Shown here: one piece after another, positions 8,039 to 14,377 of the stretch
Layout of the letters: every line of letters begins with the position of its first letter
Position numbering within the stretch: the stretch's first letter is position 1
Position numbers and translations under genes: made by a program
Notes under the pieces: generated by a model
Seen by the model: only the letters and a program-made list of their open reading frames with translations
Told to the model about the DNA's origin: nothing
Databases searched by the model: none
Assembly (NCBI GenBank): GCA_040002595.1
Contig: JBDUED010000041.1
Location: forward strand, 1-15,428
DNA: 15,428 nucleotides
Reading direction: 5' to 3'
From: Dokdonella_A sp040002595
GTDB taxonomy: Bacteria; Pseudomonadota; Gammaproteobacteria; Xanthomonadales; Rhodanobacteraceae

Positions 8039-9195
8039 TGCGGGTGATCCTCAATGTCGATGCAATCACCGCGCCGCTCACCGGCATCGGTCGTTACGCA
8101 CTGGAGCTTGCGCGCGGACTGCGCCGGCATCGCGATGTCGAGGCGTTGCGTCTGTATTCGGCTTATCGCTGGATCGATGACCCGGAACAGGCGCTGGCGG
8201 CCAACCGCACACTTGCCGCCGTGCGCCGGCGAGTTCCGTTCAAGAGTGCGGCGCTGGAAACCTATACGAATCTGCGCTCGGTCATGTTCCGCCTGCACAC
8301 GCGGCACCTGCGCGACTGGCTGTTGCACACCCCCAACTACGTGCTGATGCCTTTCGATGGGCCAGCATTGACCACCGTGCATGATTTATCGTGGCTCAAT
8401 TATCCAGACGCGCATCCGCGCGAGCGCGTGCGCTTTCTCGAGCGCCATCTGCCGCGGACGCTGGAAAAAGCGTCCGCCATCTTTACCGATTCACATTTTA
8501 TCGCCGACGAGATCGAGCACAAACTTGCGGTGCCCCGCGCAAAGTTGCGCGTGGTGCCGCTTGGCGTCGACGGTCTTTTCCGGCCGCGTGCGCGCTTCGA
8601 GCTCATGCCGATGTTGCATGCACGTGGATTGGCGGACAGCGCCTATCTGCTGGTGGTTGCGACGCAGGAGCCGCGAAAAAACCTTGCCCGCCTTGCGCGA
8701 GCATACGCGGCATTGCCGCCGACACTGCGCGCGCGCCACCCGCTCGTGATTGTCGGCGCGCGTGGTTGGCTCAACGCCGAACTCGATCGCGTGTTGGCAC
8801 CGCTGGAGGCATGTGGCGGCGTGCGTCGGCTCGGATATGTGGCCGAACATGAGCTGCCGCTGCTGTATGCCGGAGCGCACGCGTTCGCGTTCCCGTCGCT
8901 GTACGAAGGGTTTGGTCTGCCGGTGTTGGAAGCGATGGCGAGCGGCGTACCGGTGCTGACCTCGAACGTTTCGTCGCTGCCGGAGATTGTCTGCGATGCA
9001 CACGGCGCGATCGCATCGATCGTCGATCCGTTCGACGAAGACGCCTTGCGCGACGGTCTCGAACGTCTGTTGCAGGATGCGCCGTGGCGCGAGCACGCCG
9101 TCGCTCGCGGTTTGGTGCAGGCGCGCACATTTACGTGGGAACGTTGTGTCGAGGCCACGGTAGCGGTTTATCGCGACGTTCTGGGCCGCACTTGA
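8038..9195 (+). CDS. GT4 family glycosyltransferase (WbpY/WbpZ-like mannosyl/rhamnosyltransferase)
   Basis: This 385-residue enzyme has the full GT4 (GT-B) layout. The N-terminal domain begins ILNVDAITAPLTGIGRYALEL with the glycine-rich acceptor-side loop, and the middle contains ALTTVHDLSWLNYPDAHP and IFTDSHFIADEI. The C-terminal nucleotide-sugar domain has VPLGVD, LLVVATQEPRKNL, and an intact EX7E motif in SLYEGFGLPVLEAMASG (E290 and E298). Family members use GDP-mannose or GDP-D-rhamnose in A-band-like and O9-like polysaccharide synthesis, which fits the gmd gene just upstream; the actual donor is inferred. The ATG at 8038 shares one base with the gmd stop (TGATG). A GTG three bases earlier is the only close alternative. 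It is the last gene of the operon: the next gene starts 184 bp downstream after AT-richer non-coding sequence. Confidence 0.9.
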   Translation: MRVILNVDAITAPLTGIGRYALELARGLRRHRDVEALRLYSAYRWIDDPEQALAANRTLAAVRRRVPFKSAALETYTNLRSVMFRLHTRHLRDWLLHTPNYVLMPFDGPALTTVHDLSWLNYPDAHPRERVRFLERHLPRTLEKASAIFTDSHFIADEIEHKLAVPRAKLRVVPLGVDGLFRPRARFELMPMLHARGLADSAYLLVVATQEPRKNLARLARAYAALPPTLRARHPLVIVGARGWLNAELDRVLAPLEACGGVRRLGYVAEHELPLLYAGAHAFAFPSLYEGFGLPVLEAMASGVPVLTSNVSSLPEIVCDAHGAIASIVDPFDEDALRDGLERLLQDAPWREHAVARGLVQARTFTWERCVEATVAVYRDVLGRT

Positions 9196-9379
9196 GCCCG
9201 CGCAAAAATCGCGGTTGATGCCGCCGCGCCGCCGGGAGCAGGTTTGGGTGGTCGGCAAATGCGATGTATGACGCACGCCTTCGCATCGCGCCACTTAGAC
9301 CGGGTAAAGGTTGCCCTTGTTATTGAATAACTCACGCCGCAACGACGGACGGCGCTTCCTTCAGCCAATGAGGTTTGTC
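9196..9379 (+). other. Non-coding spacer after the glycan operon, with weak terminator and leader signals
   Basis: These 184 bp separate the operon from the H1-like gene. Just after the operon stop is a short inverted repeat, CCGCG (9198-9202) and CGCGG (9210-9214), with a CAAAAAT loop. It has no T-run, so it is only a weak terminator candidate. GCGATG/CATCGC at about 9260-9290 could form a second weak stem. At 9319-9331 lies the AT-rich inverted repeat GTTAT-TGA-ATAAC, and a -10-like TGTTAT (9318-9323) overlaps it, but no good -35 box accompanies it. A GAGG (9370-9373) six bases before the ATG at 9380 is a good ribosome-binding site and decides the start of the next gene. Confidence 0.35.
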
Positions 9380-10081
9380 ATGAAAAAAGCCGGATCGAAA
9401 CAAGCAGCCGTGCGAAAGACCGCGGCAGCGCCGAGCAAGAAGTCCACCACACCTGCCGGACACGGCACAAAAGCGGCGTCGGCGAAAGCCGAGGCCGCAA
9501 CAGCGCGCGCGCCAGCGAAGAAGGCAACGGCGACCAGCACCACCAGCCGCAAGCGCGTCGCGGCGAAGGCCCCGGCGGCAATCGCGAAGAAGCAGCCGGC
9601 AGCAAAGAAAGCCGCACCCGCGACACCGAACGCCAGCCAACGGGCAACCCTCAACGCGCCGGCAAAAAAAGTGTCGCATAAGACAAAAACGCCGCAAAAA
9701 AAAGCAGCTTCACCGACCCGCAAGGGGGCGAGCAATTCGCGCAGCACGACCGCGCCTACCGCGCGCACGCCGCCAGCCGCCCCCAAGACGCCAGTGCCAT
9801 CGACGCAGGCATCGCGTGGGCGCCACGCGGTTACGCCGGAAGTGGCCATCGCACACTTCAAGAAATTGCTGCAGGCGAAACAGGAGCGTGTGCGCCAAGG
9901 TCCCAATTATCCAACCGCCAACCCATATAGCGGTCGCCACGACGTACTGGCGGCGACGGATCATCGCGACAACGGCGATACTCACGCAGCGCCATCAGCT
10001 GGCACGCCGGAGCCGGAGGCGGTCTACGGCGCAAATGCAGCCCACGGTCGAGGCAATCAAGGCATGCGCGGTTCGAAGTAG
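9380..10081 (+). CDS. Histone H1-like lysine/alanine-rich basic protein
   Basis: The 233-residue product has two parts. Residues 1-150 are a low-complexity basic tail of Ala, Lys, Pro, Ser and Thr with repeated AKK/KKA units (for example APAKKATA, KKQPAAKKAA, TPQKKAAS), like eukaryotic H1 C-terminal tails and bacterial H1-like nucleoid proteins. Residues 152-233 form a distinct, less basic end with TPEVAIAHFKKLLQAKQERVRQGPNYP, a helical 'TPE.A......LL.AKQER' block of the kind I associate with Xanthomonadales H1-like proteins. It probably binds DNA or RNA non-specifically through charge; that is known for similar tails, not shown here. The start is the ATG with GAGG six bases upstream; an ATG 12 bases earlier (MRFVMKK) and a far TTG are less likely. 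Eight A's at 9696-9703 and seven at 9664-9670 are possible slippage points. It is a single gene, convergent with the S10 peptidase gene. Confidence 0.8.
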   Translation: MKKAGSKQAAVRKTAAAPSKKSTTPAGHGTKAASAKAEAATARAPAKKATATSTTSRKRVAAKAPAAIAKKQPAAKKAAPATPNASQRATLNAPAKKVSHKTKTPQKKAASPTRKGASNSRSTTAPTARTPPAAPKTPVPSTQASRGRHAVTPEVAIAHFKKLLQAKQERVRQGPNYPTANPYSGRHDVLAATDHRDNGDTHAAPSAGTPEPEAVYGANAAHGRGNQGMRGSK

Positions 10082-10124
10082 GCTGCGCGCACTTGTCGAT
10101 AAAGCAGCCGATCAAGACCCGCGA

Positions 10125-10189
10125 GCGTTCTTTCAGGAACGCCGGCAGGCCTGATGCCCAAGATGGTCTACCGGAGGCTTGCTGCCGGT
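10125..10189. terminator. Hairpin candidates between convergent genes (possible bidirectional terminator)
   Basis: The 115-bp gap between the H1-like gene (+) and the S10 peptidase gene (-) contains two inverted repeats. GCGTTC (10125-10130) pairs with GAACGC (10137-10142) across a six-base loop. ACCGG (10170-10174) pairs with CCGGT (10185-10189), with partial extra pairing inside. Neither is followed by a T-run on either strand, so classical Rho-independent termination is doubtful. Confidence 0.3.
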
Positions 10190-10196
10190 CGCCGCG

Positions 10197-11711
10197 TCAA
10201 TGTCTGGCGTACATCTGCATGACGTCGTGGCGCAGCGCGGCTTGGCTGCTGCCGCGGCTGTAGAACATGTGGCCGCCTGGATATTCGTGCACCTGCACGC
10301 GCGTCGGATCGCCCATGATCGGCATCTGATCCACGATCAACAACGAGGCCATGAACGGGCATGACAAATCGGCCCAGCCGTGCGCGATCAGCACCTGAAG
10401 TTTCGGGTCGATCGCGACCGACTGGCGTAGCTCCTGGACCGAGCCGCGGTTTTCATCCTTGCCGCGATCCCAGGCATTGTTCACTTCGTAGCTGAGTGCG
10501 TTGTAGCGGCCGTCGTATTTCCAGCCGACGGTGTGCGTGATGAAGTCGACCATCGCGGTGGTTGTGGGCGCTATGATCGCGTCGAGAATCGGGTCGTTGG
10601 TGCGTTGCTCGGGCGAGAACGGGAACGGGTCCCACGCGGTCACGTTGGAATCGTAACGGCTGCCGAGCTTGCCTTCACTGCGAAACACTTCACGCAGGTA
10701 AGCCTGCGTTTCAAGACGGCCGCCGGCGTTGCGCACGAACAAGGGATCCAGACCGGTCAGCTCGGTCACGCGCTTGACGATGCGCTCGAGCGCTTTTCGA
10801 TCGGAGCGTCCCTTGAGCAAATCGGTCACATATTCGCCGCGGGTGTAGGCGATGACGTCGGCCATTGCTGCCTCGCTGAGCTTGTCGTGACGCTCAAGCG
10901 TGGCTGCGGCAATGCTCGGCAGGGTCAACATCCACGGCAGCGGCGACAGGTCGCCGTTGCCCGACGCGGCTGGATCGAGATAGGGCGATACCAGCACCAT
11001 GCCGTTCATTGCCACACCGAGTCGGGTCTGCAGGAAATGCGTGATGCGCGGACCGCGAAAACCGCCGTAACTTTCACCGACCAGATATTTCTTCGCAGTC
11101 AGGCGCTCGTTCTTGACCAACCAGTCGTAGATGACGCGCGACAGATAGTCGATGTCGGCGTCGGTTGTATAGAATTTCTTTTTTGTCTCATCGGCATTGA
11201 CGCGCGAGCGGCTGAAGCCGGTACCGACAGGGTCGATGAAAACCAGATCGGTGAAGTCGAGCCAGGAGCCGGGATTGTCGATGGGCGTGGCCGGATCGGA
11301 TGGACTGTTGCCCTCGGCACCGAACTGCACGCGTTTTGGTCCGAGCGCGCCGAGATTGAGGTAAACCGACGACGCCCCGGGGCCGCCGTTGAGCGCAAAC
11401 GTGACCGCCCGATCCTTGCCCGGCATGGTGTAAGCGGTGAACATCACGTCGGCGATGGTCTTGCCTTTTTCGTCGAGCACGGGCAGCGAACCCACAGTCG
11501 CGCTGTAGTCGAGTTTGTGGCCGTCGACGCTCGTCGTCGCGCGTACGCTCTTGTCGGCTGGAAACGGTGGCAGCTTGAACTCTTCGGACTTGGCGTCTTT
11601 CGCCGAATCTTTGGCGGCTGCGTCGTCGGCGTCGGCCGCGGCCACTGGCAAGGCGGCGGCGCCGAGCAGGAGAAAGGCAACCAGCATCGCAATGATCAAA
11701 CGGTTGGACAT
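10197..11711 (-). CDS. Secreted S10 family serine carboxypeptidase
   Basis: This 504-residue protein belongs to peptidase family S10 (alpha/beta hydrolase fold), which removes C-terminal residues from peptides at acidic pH. The N-terminus has a Sec signal peptide: positive MSNR, a hydrophobic core LIIAMLVAFLLLGAAALP and a likely cleavage after VAAA near residue 26. The oxyanion segment is NGGPGASS (108-115), where many eukaryotic members have Cys and this one has Ala. The nucleophile is S214 in VGESYGG, the acid is probably D448 in GWADLSCPF, and the base is H481 in PGGHMFY. The spacing fits S10 enzymes and the length is normal. I chose the ATG at the signal peptide; the frame extends 36 codons further upstream, but that part is not signal-like. 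It is likely periplasmic or secreted and serves peptide scavenging. It is divergent from the DUF1993 gene and has no operon partner. Confidence 0.9.
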   Translation of the reverse strand: MSNRLIIAMLVAFLLLGAAALPVAAADADDAAAKDSAKDAKSEEFKLPPFPADKSVRATTSVDGHKLDYSATVGSLPVLDEKGKTIADVMFTAYTMPGKDRAVTFALNGGPGASSVYLNLGALGPKRVQFGAEGNSPSDPATPIDNPGSWLDFTDLVFIDPVGTGFSRSRVNADETKKKFYTTDADIDYLSRVIYDWLVKNERLTAKKYLVGESYGGFRGPRITHFLQTRLGVAMNGMVLVSPYLDPAASGNGDLSPLPWMLTLPSIAAATLERHDKLSEAAMADVIAYTRGEYVTDLLKGRSDRKALERIVKRVTELTGLDPLFVRNAGGRLETQAYLREVFRSEGKLGSRYDSNVTAWDPFPFSPEQRTNDPILDAIIAPTTTAMVDFITHTVGWKYDGRYNALSYEVNNAWDRGKDENRGSVQELRQSVAIDPKLQVLIAHGWADLSCPFMASLLIVDQMPIMGDPTRVQVHEYPGGHMFYSRGSSQAALRHDVMQMYARH

Positions 11712-11876
11712 CGCATACGTCCGGCGGGAGGGATCACCGAGCGTAACGCGCCTGCGCCCTTCGTGCGATGTGCCAAAAGGCGCGTAGGCCGTTCTTGCAT
11801 CCTGCGGCGTCGCCACCACGTCGAGAGCAGCCGCCTCGTGGCAGAGGCGCGGCGCCCGCCATTTCAGGAGATGTCC
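11712..11876. promoter_or_regulatory. Divergent intergenic region (S10 peptidase / DUF1993)
   Basis: These 165 bp must carry promoters in both directions, but I find no convincing -35/-10 pair on either strand. CGCCTC (11832-11837) and GAGGCG (11844-11849) form a six-bp stem with a six-base loop in the DUF1993 leader. AGGAG at 11866-11870 is a strong Shine-Dalgarno six bases before the ATG at 11877; it abuts the in-frame ATG at 11871, so that earlier ATG is unlikely to be used. Confidence 0.4.
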
Positions 11877-12389
11877 ATGTCACTTTCCATGTATCAGGCT
11901 TCGGTTCCGGTCTTCATCCGCGCCTTGAGCAATCTTTCCGCGATCCTGCACAAGGCTGCCGACCACGCGCAGGCTCGCAAGATCGACCCCGCCATTTTCG
12001 TCAACGGCCGACTGGTGCCGGATATGCTGCCACTGACGCGCCAGATCCAGATCGCGACCGATCATGCGCGTGGTGCAGCGGCGCGACTGGCTGGCATGGA
12101 GCGGCCCTCCTACGCCGACGACGAAGCCACGTTTGACCAATTGCAGGCACGCATTGCAAAGACGATCGCCTATCTGGAAACGCTTGCCCCCGCGCACGTC
12201 GACGGCAGCGAAGCGCGCACGGTGTCGGTGCCGATCCGCGGCAAGGACGTCCCATTCCAGGGCCAGCCTTACCTGCTTGGGTTCGCACTACCGAACTTCT
12301 GGTTTCACGTCTCGATCGCGTACGCCATCCTGCGCCACCTCGGTGTGGACGTCGGCAAGACAGACTTCATTGGAGGTCTGCCGAGCTGA
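11877..12389 (+). CDS. DUF1993 family protein
   Basis: This 170-residue protein matches the DUF1993 family (a DinB-like four-helix type) by its opening SMYQASVPVFIRALSNLSAIL, the central LVPDMLPLTRQIQIATDHARGAAARLAG, and the C-terminal ALPNFWFHVSIAYAILRHLGVDVGKTDFIG. Length is typical. The start is set by the AGGAG six bases upstream. No signal peptide or membrane segment is present, so it is cytoplasmic. The biochemical role of the family is not established; DinB-like proteins are often metal-dependent enzymes or stress-linked, and H309-like metal sites cannot be assigned here with confidence. The reading frame is open for more than 1300 bases upstream, but that stretch is antisense to the S10 peptidase gene and is not credible coding sequence. 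It is monocistronic and convergent with the lipoprotein gene. Confidence 0.85.
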   Translation: MSLSMYQASVPVFIRALSNLSAILHKAADHAQARKIDPAIFVNGRLVPDMLPLTRQIQIATDHARGAAARLAGMERPSYADDEATFDQLQARIAKTIAYLETLAPAHVDGSEARTVSVPIRGKDVPFQGQPYLLGFALPNFWFHVSIAYAILRHLGVDVGKTDFIGGLPS

Positions 12390-12406
12390 GTCGATCGTTC
12401 CTCGGG

Positions 12407-12462
12407 CGTTTGCACGGGCGATGAATCGCCTGGCCGCTCCGGTACACCGGAGCAGTCAAACG
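12407..12462. terminator. Double hairpin enclosed by an outer stem between convergent genes
   Basis: Between the DUF1993 gene (+, ends 12389) and the lipoprotein gene (-, ends 12467) lie two adjacent perfect inverted repeats. GGCGAT (12417-12422) pairs with ATCGCC (12425-12430). GCTCCGG (12436-12442) pairs with CCGGAGC (12447-12453) across TACA, and the pairing can extend to eight bp. An outer pair, CGTTTG (12407-12412) with CAAACG (12457-12462), encloses both, so the RNA could fold as a three-way junction from either strand. No T-run follows on either side. Position and symmetry suit a bidirectional terminator or RNA-end protection, but this is structure reading by eye only. Confidence 0.5.
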
Positions 12463-12466
12463 TCAT

Positions 12467-12997
12467 TCAGGGCTGCAGGTTTTTTGCAGCGGTCTCGGCA
12501 TCATCGCGATCCTTCGCGGCATGCGCCTTGGCCGCATCGAGATCTGCATCGGCCGCCTTCTTGCAGCCGCTCTGCTGTGCCGAAGGCAACGCCTCGCACT
12601 TTTCGGTCGTCACTTTGTGCTCGGCTTCGGCTTTGGCAATCGCCAGATCGTAGCGGGCCTTGGCATTTTGCTGGAAGGCGTCCGCTTGTTCCGCTGCAAG
12701 CTTCTTGTTCGCATCGCGTTCGGCCTCCGTCGCATCGACGTTCGCCGCATTGATTTTCTCGCCGGCCGTCGCATTCGCCTTGGCAACTTCGGCTGCTGCC
12801 TTGGCTTGCGCGGCATCCAGGTTCTGCTTCGCTTCGCCGACTTGTTCGGCGGCCTTCTTGCCCGCTTCGGCCACATCCTGCGCCGCTTTTTGCTGTGCCG
12901 TGGCCACATCCTGCGTGGCATCGGACGGCGATTTCTCCGCACACGCGGACAAGGCCAGCGCAGCGCCCAGACAGACAACCCAATAGGTCCGATTCAT
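12467..12997 (-). CDS. Coiled-coil lipoprotein, alanine/lysine-rich
   Basis: The 176-residue precursor has a lipoprotein signal: hydrophobic YWVVCLGAALALSAC with lipobox LSAC and the lipidated cysteine at C19, followed by AEKS, so outer-membrane sorting is likely because +2 is not Asp. The mature part is almost entirely heptad-like helix with repeated AA..VA.A and AEAQ-type units (DVATAQQKAAQDVAEAGKKA), predicting a long coiled coil. Near the end, YDLAIAKAEAEHKVTTEKCEALPSAQQSGCKKAAD has two cysteines (C134 and C145) that could form a disulfide. I have seen similar tails in Betaproteobacteria and Xanthomonadales hypothetical lipoproteins of unknown function. A GGGGAAG-type ribosome-binding site lies upstream of the ATG. 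It may be a periplasmic spacer or stress-linked envelope protein, but no function is established. It is divergent from the hydroxylase gene. Confidence 0.8.
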   Translation of the reverse strand: MNRTYWVVCLGAALALSACAEKSPSDATQDVATAQQKAAQDVAEAGKKAAEQVGEAKQNLDAAQAKAAAEVAKANATAGEKINAANVDATEAERDANKKLAAEQADAFQQNAKARYDLAIAKAEAEHKVTTEKCEALPSAQQSGCKKAADADLDAAKAHAAKDRDDAETAAKNLQP

Positions 12998-13029
12998 TGC
13001 AACTTCCCCAGTAAAGGCCGCGACGCGGC

Positions 13030-13095
13030 GTACCGCCTACTATCGTTCATACGCACTTTATTGAAGATGAACGATCCGTTACGACGCAGCGGTAC
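13030..13095. promoter_or_regulatory. Nested inverted repeats between divergent genes (operator candidate)
   Basis: In the 131-bp region between the lipoprotein gene (-) and the hydroxylase gene (+), a perfect nine-bp inverted repeat ATCGTTCAT (13042-13050) / ATGAACGAT (13067-13075) is separated by 16 bp. It is nested in a second seven-bp inverted repeat, GTACCGC (13030-13036) / GCGGTAC (13089-13095), whose centre is offset by about four bases. The location suits a site for a dimeric regulator controlling both genes, or a cruciform. I do not recognise the motif and no regulator gene adjoins it. Confidence 0.45.
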
Positions 13096-13116
13096 AAGTG
13101 CGCCGGCACGCGGCGA

Positions 13117-13122
13117 TAGAAT
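13117..13122 (+). promoter_or_regulatory. -10-like TAGAAT just upstream of the hydroxylase start
   Basis: TAGAAT is a reasonable sigma-70 -10 box six bases before the ATG at 13129. Transcription would then start at or next to the ATG, giving a leaderless mRNA, which fits the lack of a Shine-Dalgarno there. No good -35 hexamer is seen at the right spacing, so the call is tentative. Confidence 0.3.
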
Positions 13123-13128
13123 GAGCCG

Positions 13129-14250
13129 ATGCACGCACTGTGGTCTTTTCTAGTCGACTGGCTGACCGTCCATGCGGTCACACCGGCGCTGACTCTGATC
13201 CATCTGAACGCTCTTGCCGGGGACCCGCGCGAGATTGCCGGCGCCGTTTTGATTGCGCTCGCACAAGTGCTGGTGATCGGCGGTATCTTGCGTCCGCTGG
13301 AACACTTCGCGCCCGCTGAGCGATGGAGCGATCGCCGTTACACGCGCATCGACCGCACCTACACGCTGCTGATGTTGCTTGGACTCAATCCGCTGTTCGC
13401 GTACCTCGTGCTGACACCGCTTGCAAACGCATTCGGTGGCGTCACACAAGCCGGCGAACAGACCGCATCGAGCGGCCTTGCGCACTGGCTGCCGTGGTTT
13501 GATCTGCATCCGCTCGCGTTGTTCTTCGTCTACTACCTGATCTACGACTTCGTTTACTACTGGATGCACCGCACCCAGCACGCGATTCCGTGGTGGTGGG
13601 CGCTGCACAGCATGCATCACAGCCAGCGCCAGATGAGTTGCTGGACCAACGATCGTGGCAGCTATGTCGATGGATTCTTGCAATCGATGGTGCTGGCCAC
13701 CGTGGGCCTCGCCATCGGAGTCGAGCCCGAGCAGTTCGCACTGCTGATGTTCATCGGTGAACTGGCGCAGAATTTCTCGCACACCAACGTACGCTTCGGC
13801 TTCGGGCGCGTGTTGGAAAAGGTGTTCGTCGATCCACGTTTCCATCGCCTGCATCACATGCGCGTCGACCCGGAACGTCCGCGTCTTCACGATTGCAACT
13901 ACGGACAGGTACTGGCGATCTGGGACGTCGTGTTCGGTACCGCGCTCCACGGTGAGCCACCGCGGCCGACTGGCGTCGGCGACCCGATGGTGGACATCGA
14001 CAACGAACGCGGCCTCATCGCCATGCAATGGGGCGCGTTCCGACGTTTTTGGGGCGCACTGTGGACGCCAGCTGGCTGGAAGCCGGGGGATGTCGCATTC
14101 GATGAAAATTACCGGCCCATGCCGACCGCGCATACTGACATGCATCGCTTCGAACTCACGTCTGCAGCGCCCGCCGCAGCTGCGCACGCCCGAGCAACTG
14201 ATGCTGCGCTGCCAGTCACACCCGTGCTGGACGCAGTTCGATCGGCTTGA
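13129..14250 (+). CDS. Sterol desaturase / fatty acid hydroxylase superfamily membrane protein
   Basis: This 373-residue integral membrane protein carries the histidine clusters of the di-iron fatty acid hydroxylase superfamily: HRTQH (147-151), HSMHH (160-164) and HRLHH (239-243), with additional histidines at H218 (FSHTN) and H254 (HDCNYG). Four to five hydrophobic segments flank them (for example REIAGAVLIALAQVLVIGGIL, LALFFVYYLIYDFVYYW, MVLATVGLAIGV), placing the di-iron site on the cytoplasmic side. Members hydroxylate or desaturate lipids, sterols or carotenoids using O2. The substrate cannot be told from sequence, and no lipid-pathway genes adjoin it. Residues 340-373 form an alanine-rich tail of no evident function. 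The first ATG has no Shine-Dalgarno and may be leaderless. It is divergent from the lipoprotein gene, with a shared palindrome between them, and is monocistronic. Confidence 0.88.
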   Translation: MHALWSFLVDWLTVHAVTPALTLIHLNALAGDPREIAGAVLIALAQVLVIGGILRPLEHFAPAERWSDRRYTRIDRTYTLLMLLGLNPLFAYLVLTPLANAFGGVTQAGEQTASSGLAHWLPWFDLHPLALFFVYYLIYDFVYYWMHRTQHAIPWWWALHSMHHSQRQMSCWTNDRGSYVDGFLQSMVLATVGLAIGVEPEQFALLMFIGELAQNFSHTNVRFGFGRVLEKVFVDPRFHRLHHMRVDPERPRLHDCNYGQVLAIWDVVFGTALHGEPPRPTGVGDPMVDIDNERGLIAMQWGAFRRFWGALWTPAGWKPGDVAFDENYRPMPTAHTDMHRFELTSAAPAAAAHARATDAALPVTPVLDAVRSA

Positions 14251-14333
14251 ACCTGATATTGGATGACACCATCGCCGGCGAACTGGCCAGTGGGGTTTAA
14301 CTTCGTATTAGCCGCAGCAGGCGCTGGCATCGA

Positions 14334-14368
14334 TATACTTCGCGCGGCGCGGCGTCGCCGCACAGGAG
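14334..14368 (+). promoter_or_regulatory. Promoter -10, leader hairpin and ribosome-binding site for the ankyrin membrane protein
   Basis: In the 127-bp gap after the hydroxylase gene, TATACT (14334-14339) is a good -10 box, though no clear -35 is found at 16-18 bp. Transcription would start near 14346. A perfect GC palindrome, GCGGCG-T-CGCCGC (14349-14361), follows at the very 5' end of the predicted mRNA. AGGAG (14364-14368) is a strong Shine-Dalgarno nine bases before the ATG at 14378. No terminator for the hydroxylase gene is evident upstream. Confidence 0.4.
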
Positions 14369-14377
14369 AGAACGCGG

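Noticed and set aside
9198..9214. Strong Rho-independent terminator after the glycan operon
   Set aside because: Only a five-bp stem without a T-run is present; kept only as a weak signal within the spacer entry.
9311..9379. Upstream TTG/ATG starts for the H1-like protein
   Set aside because: GAGG is ideally spaced for the ATG at 9380 and the extra residues do not resemble the basic tail; the ATG at 9368 remains a minor alternative.
9380..9830. Tandem repeat or CRISPR-like array in the A/C-rich stretch
   Set aside because: The repetition is at the level of Ala/Lys/Pro codons in a coding sequence, with no regular unit length or spacers.
11712..11819. 36-codon N-terminal extension of the S10 peptidase frame
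   Set aside because: The extension is polar and would bury the Sec signal peptide that starts at MSNRLII.
10533..11876. Long + strand open frame running antisense through the S10 peptidase gene and in frame into DUF1993
   Set aside because: The S10 gene on the - strand has a signal peptide and full catalytic motifs. The antisense frame has no family motif, and a strong ribosome-binding site marks the true DUF1993 start at 11877.
13150..14187. 345-codon - strand open frame opposite the hydroxylase gene
   Set aside because: The + strand encodes all three histidine clusters of the hydroxylase family; the antisense translation is a shadow.
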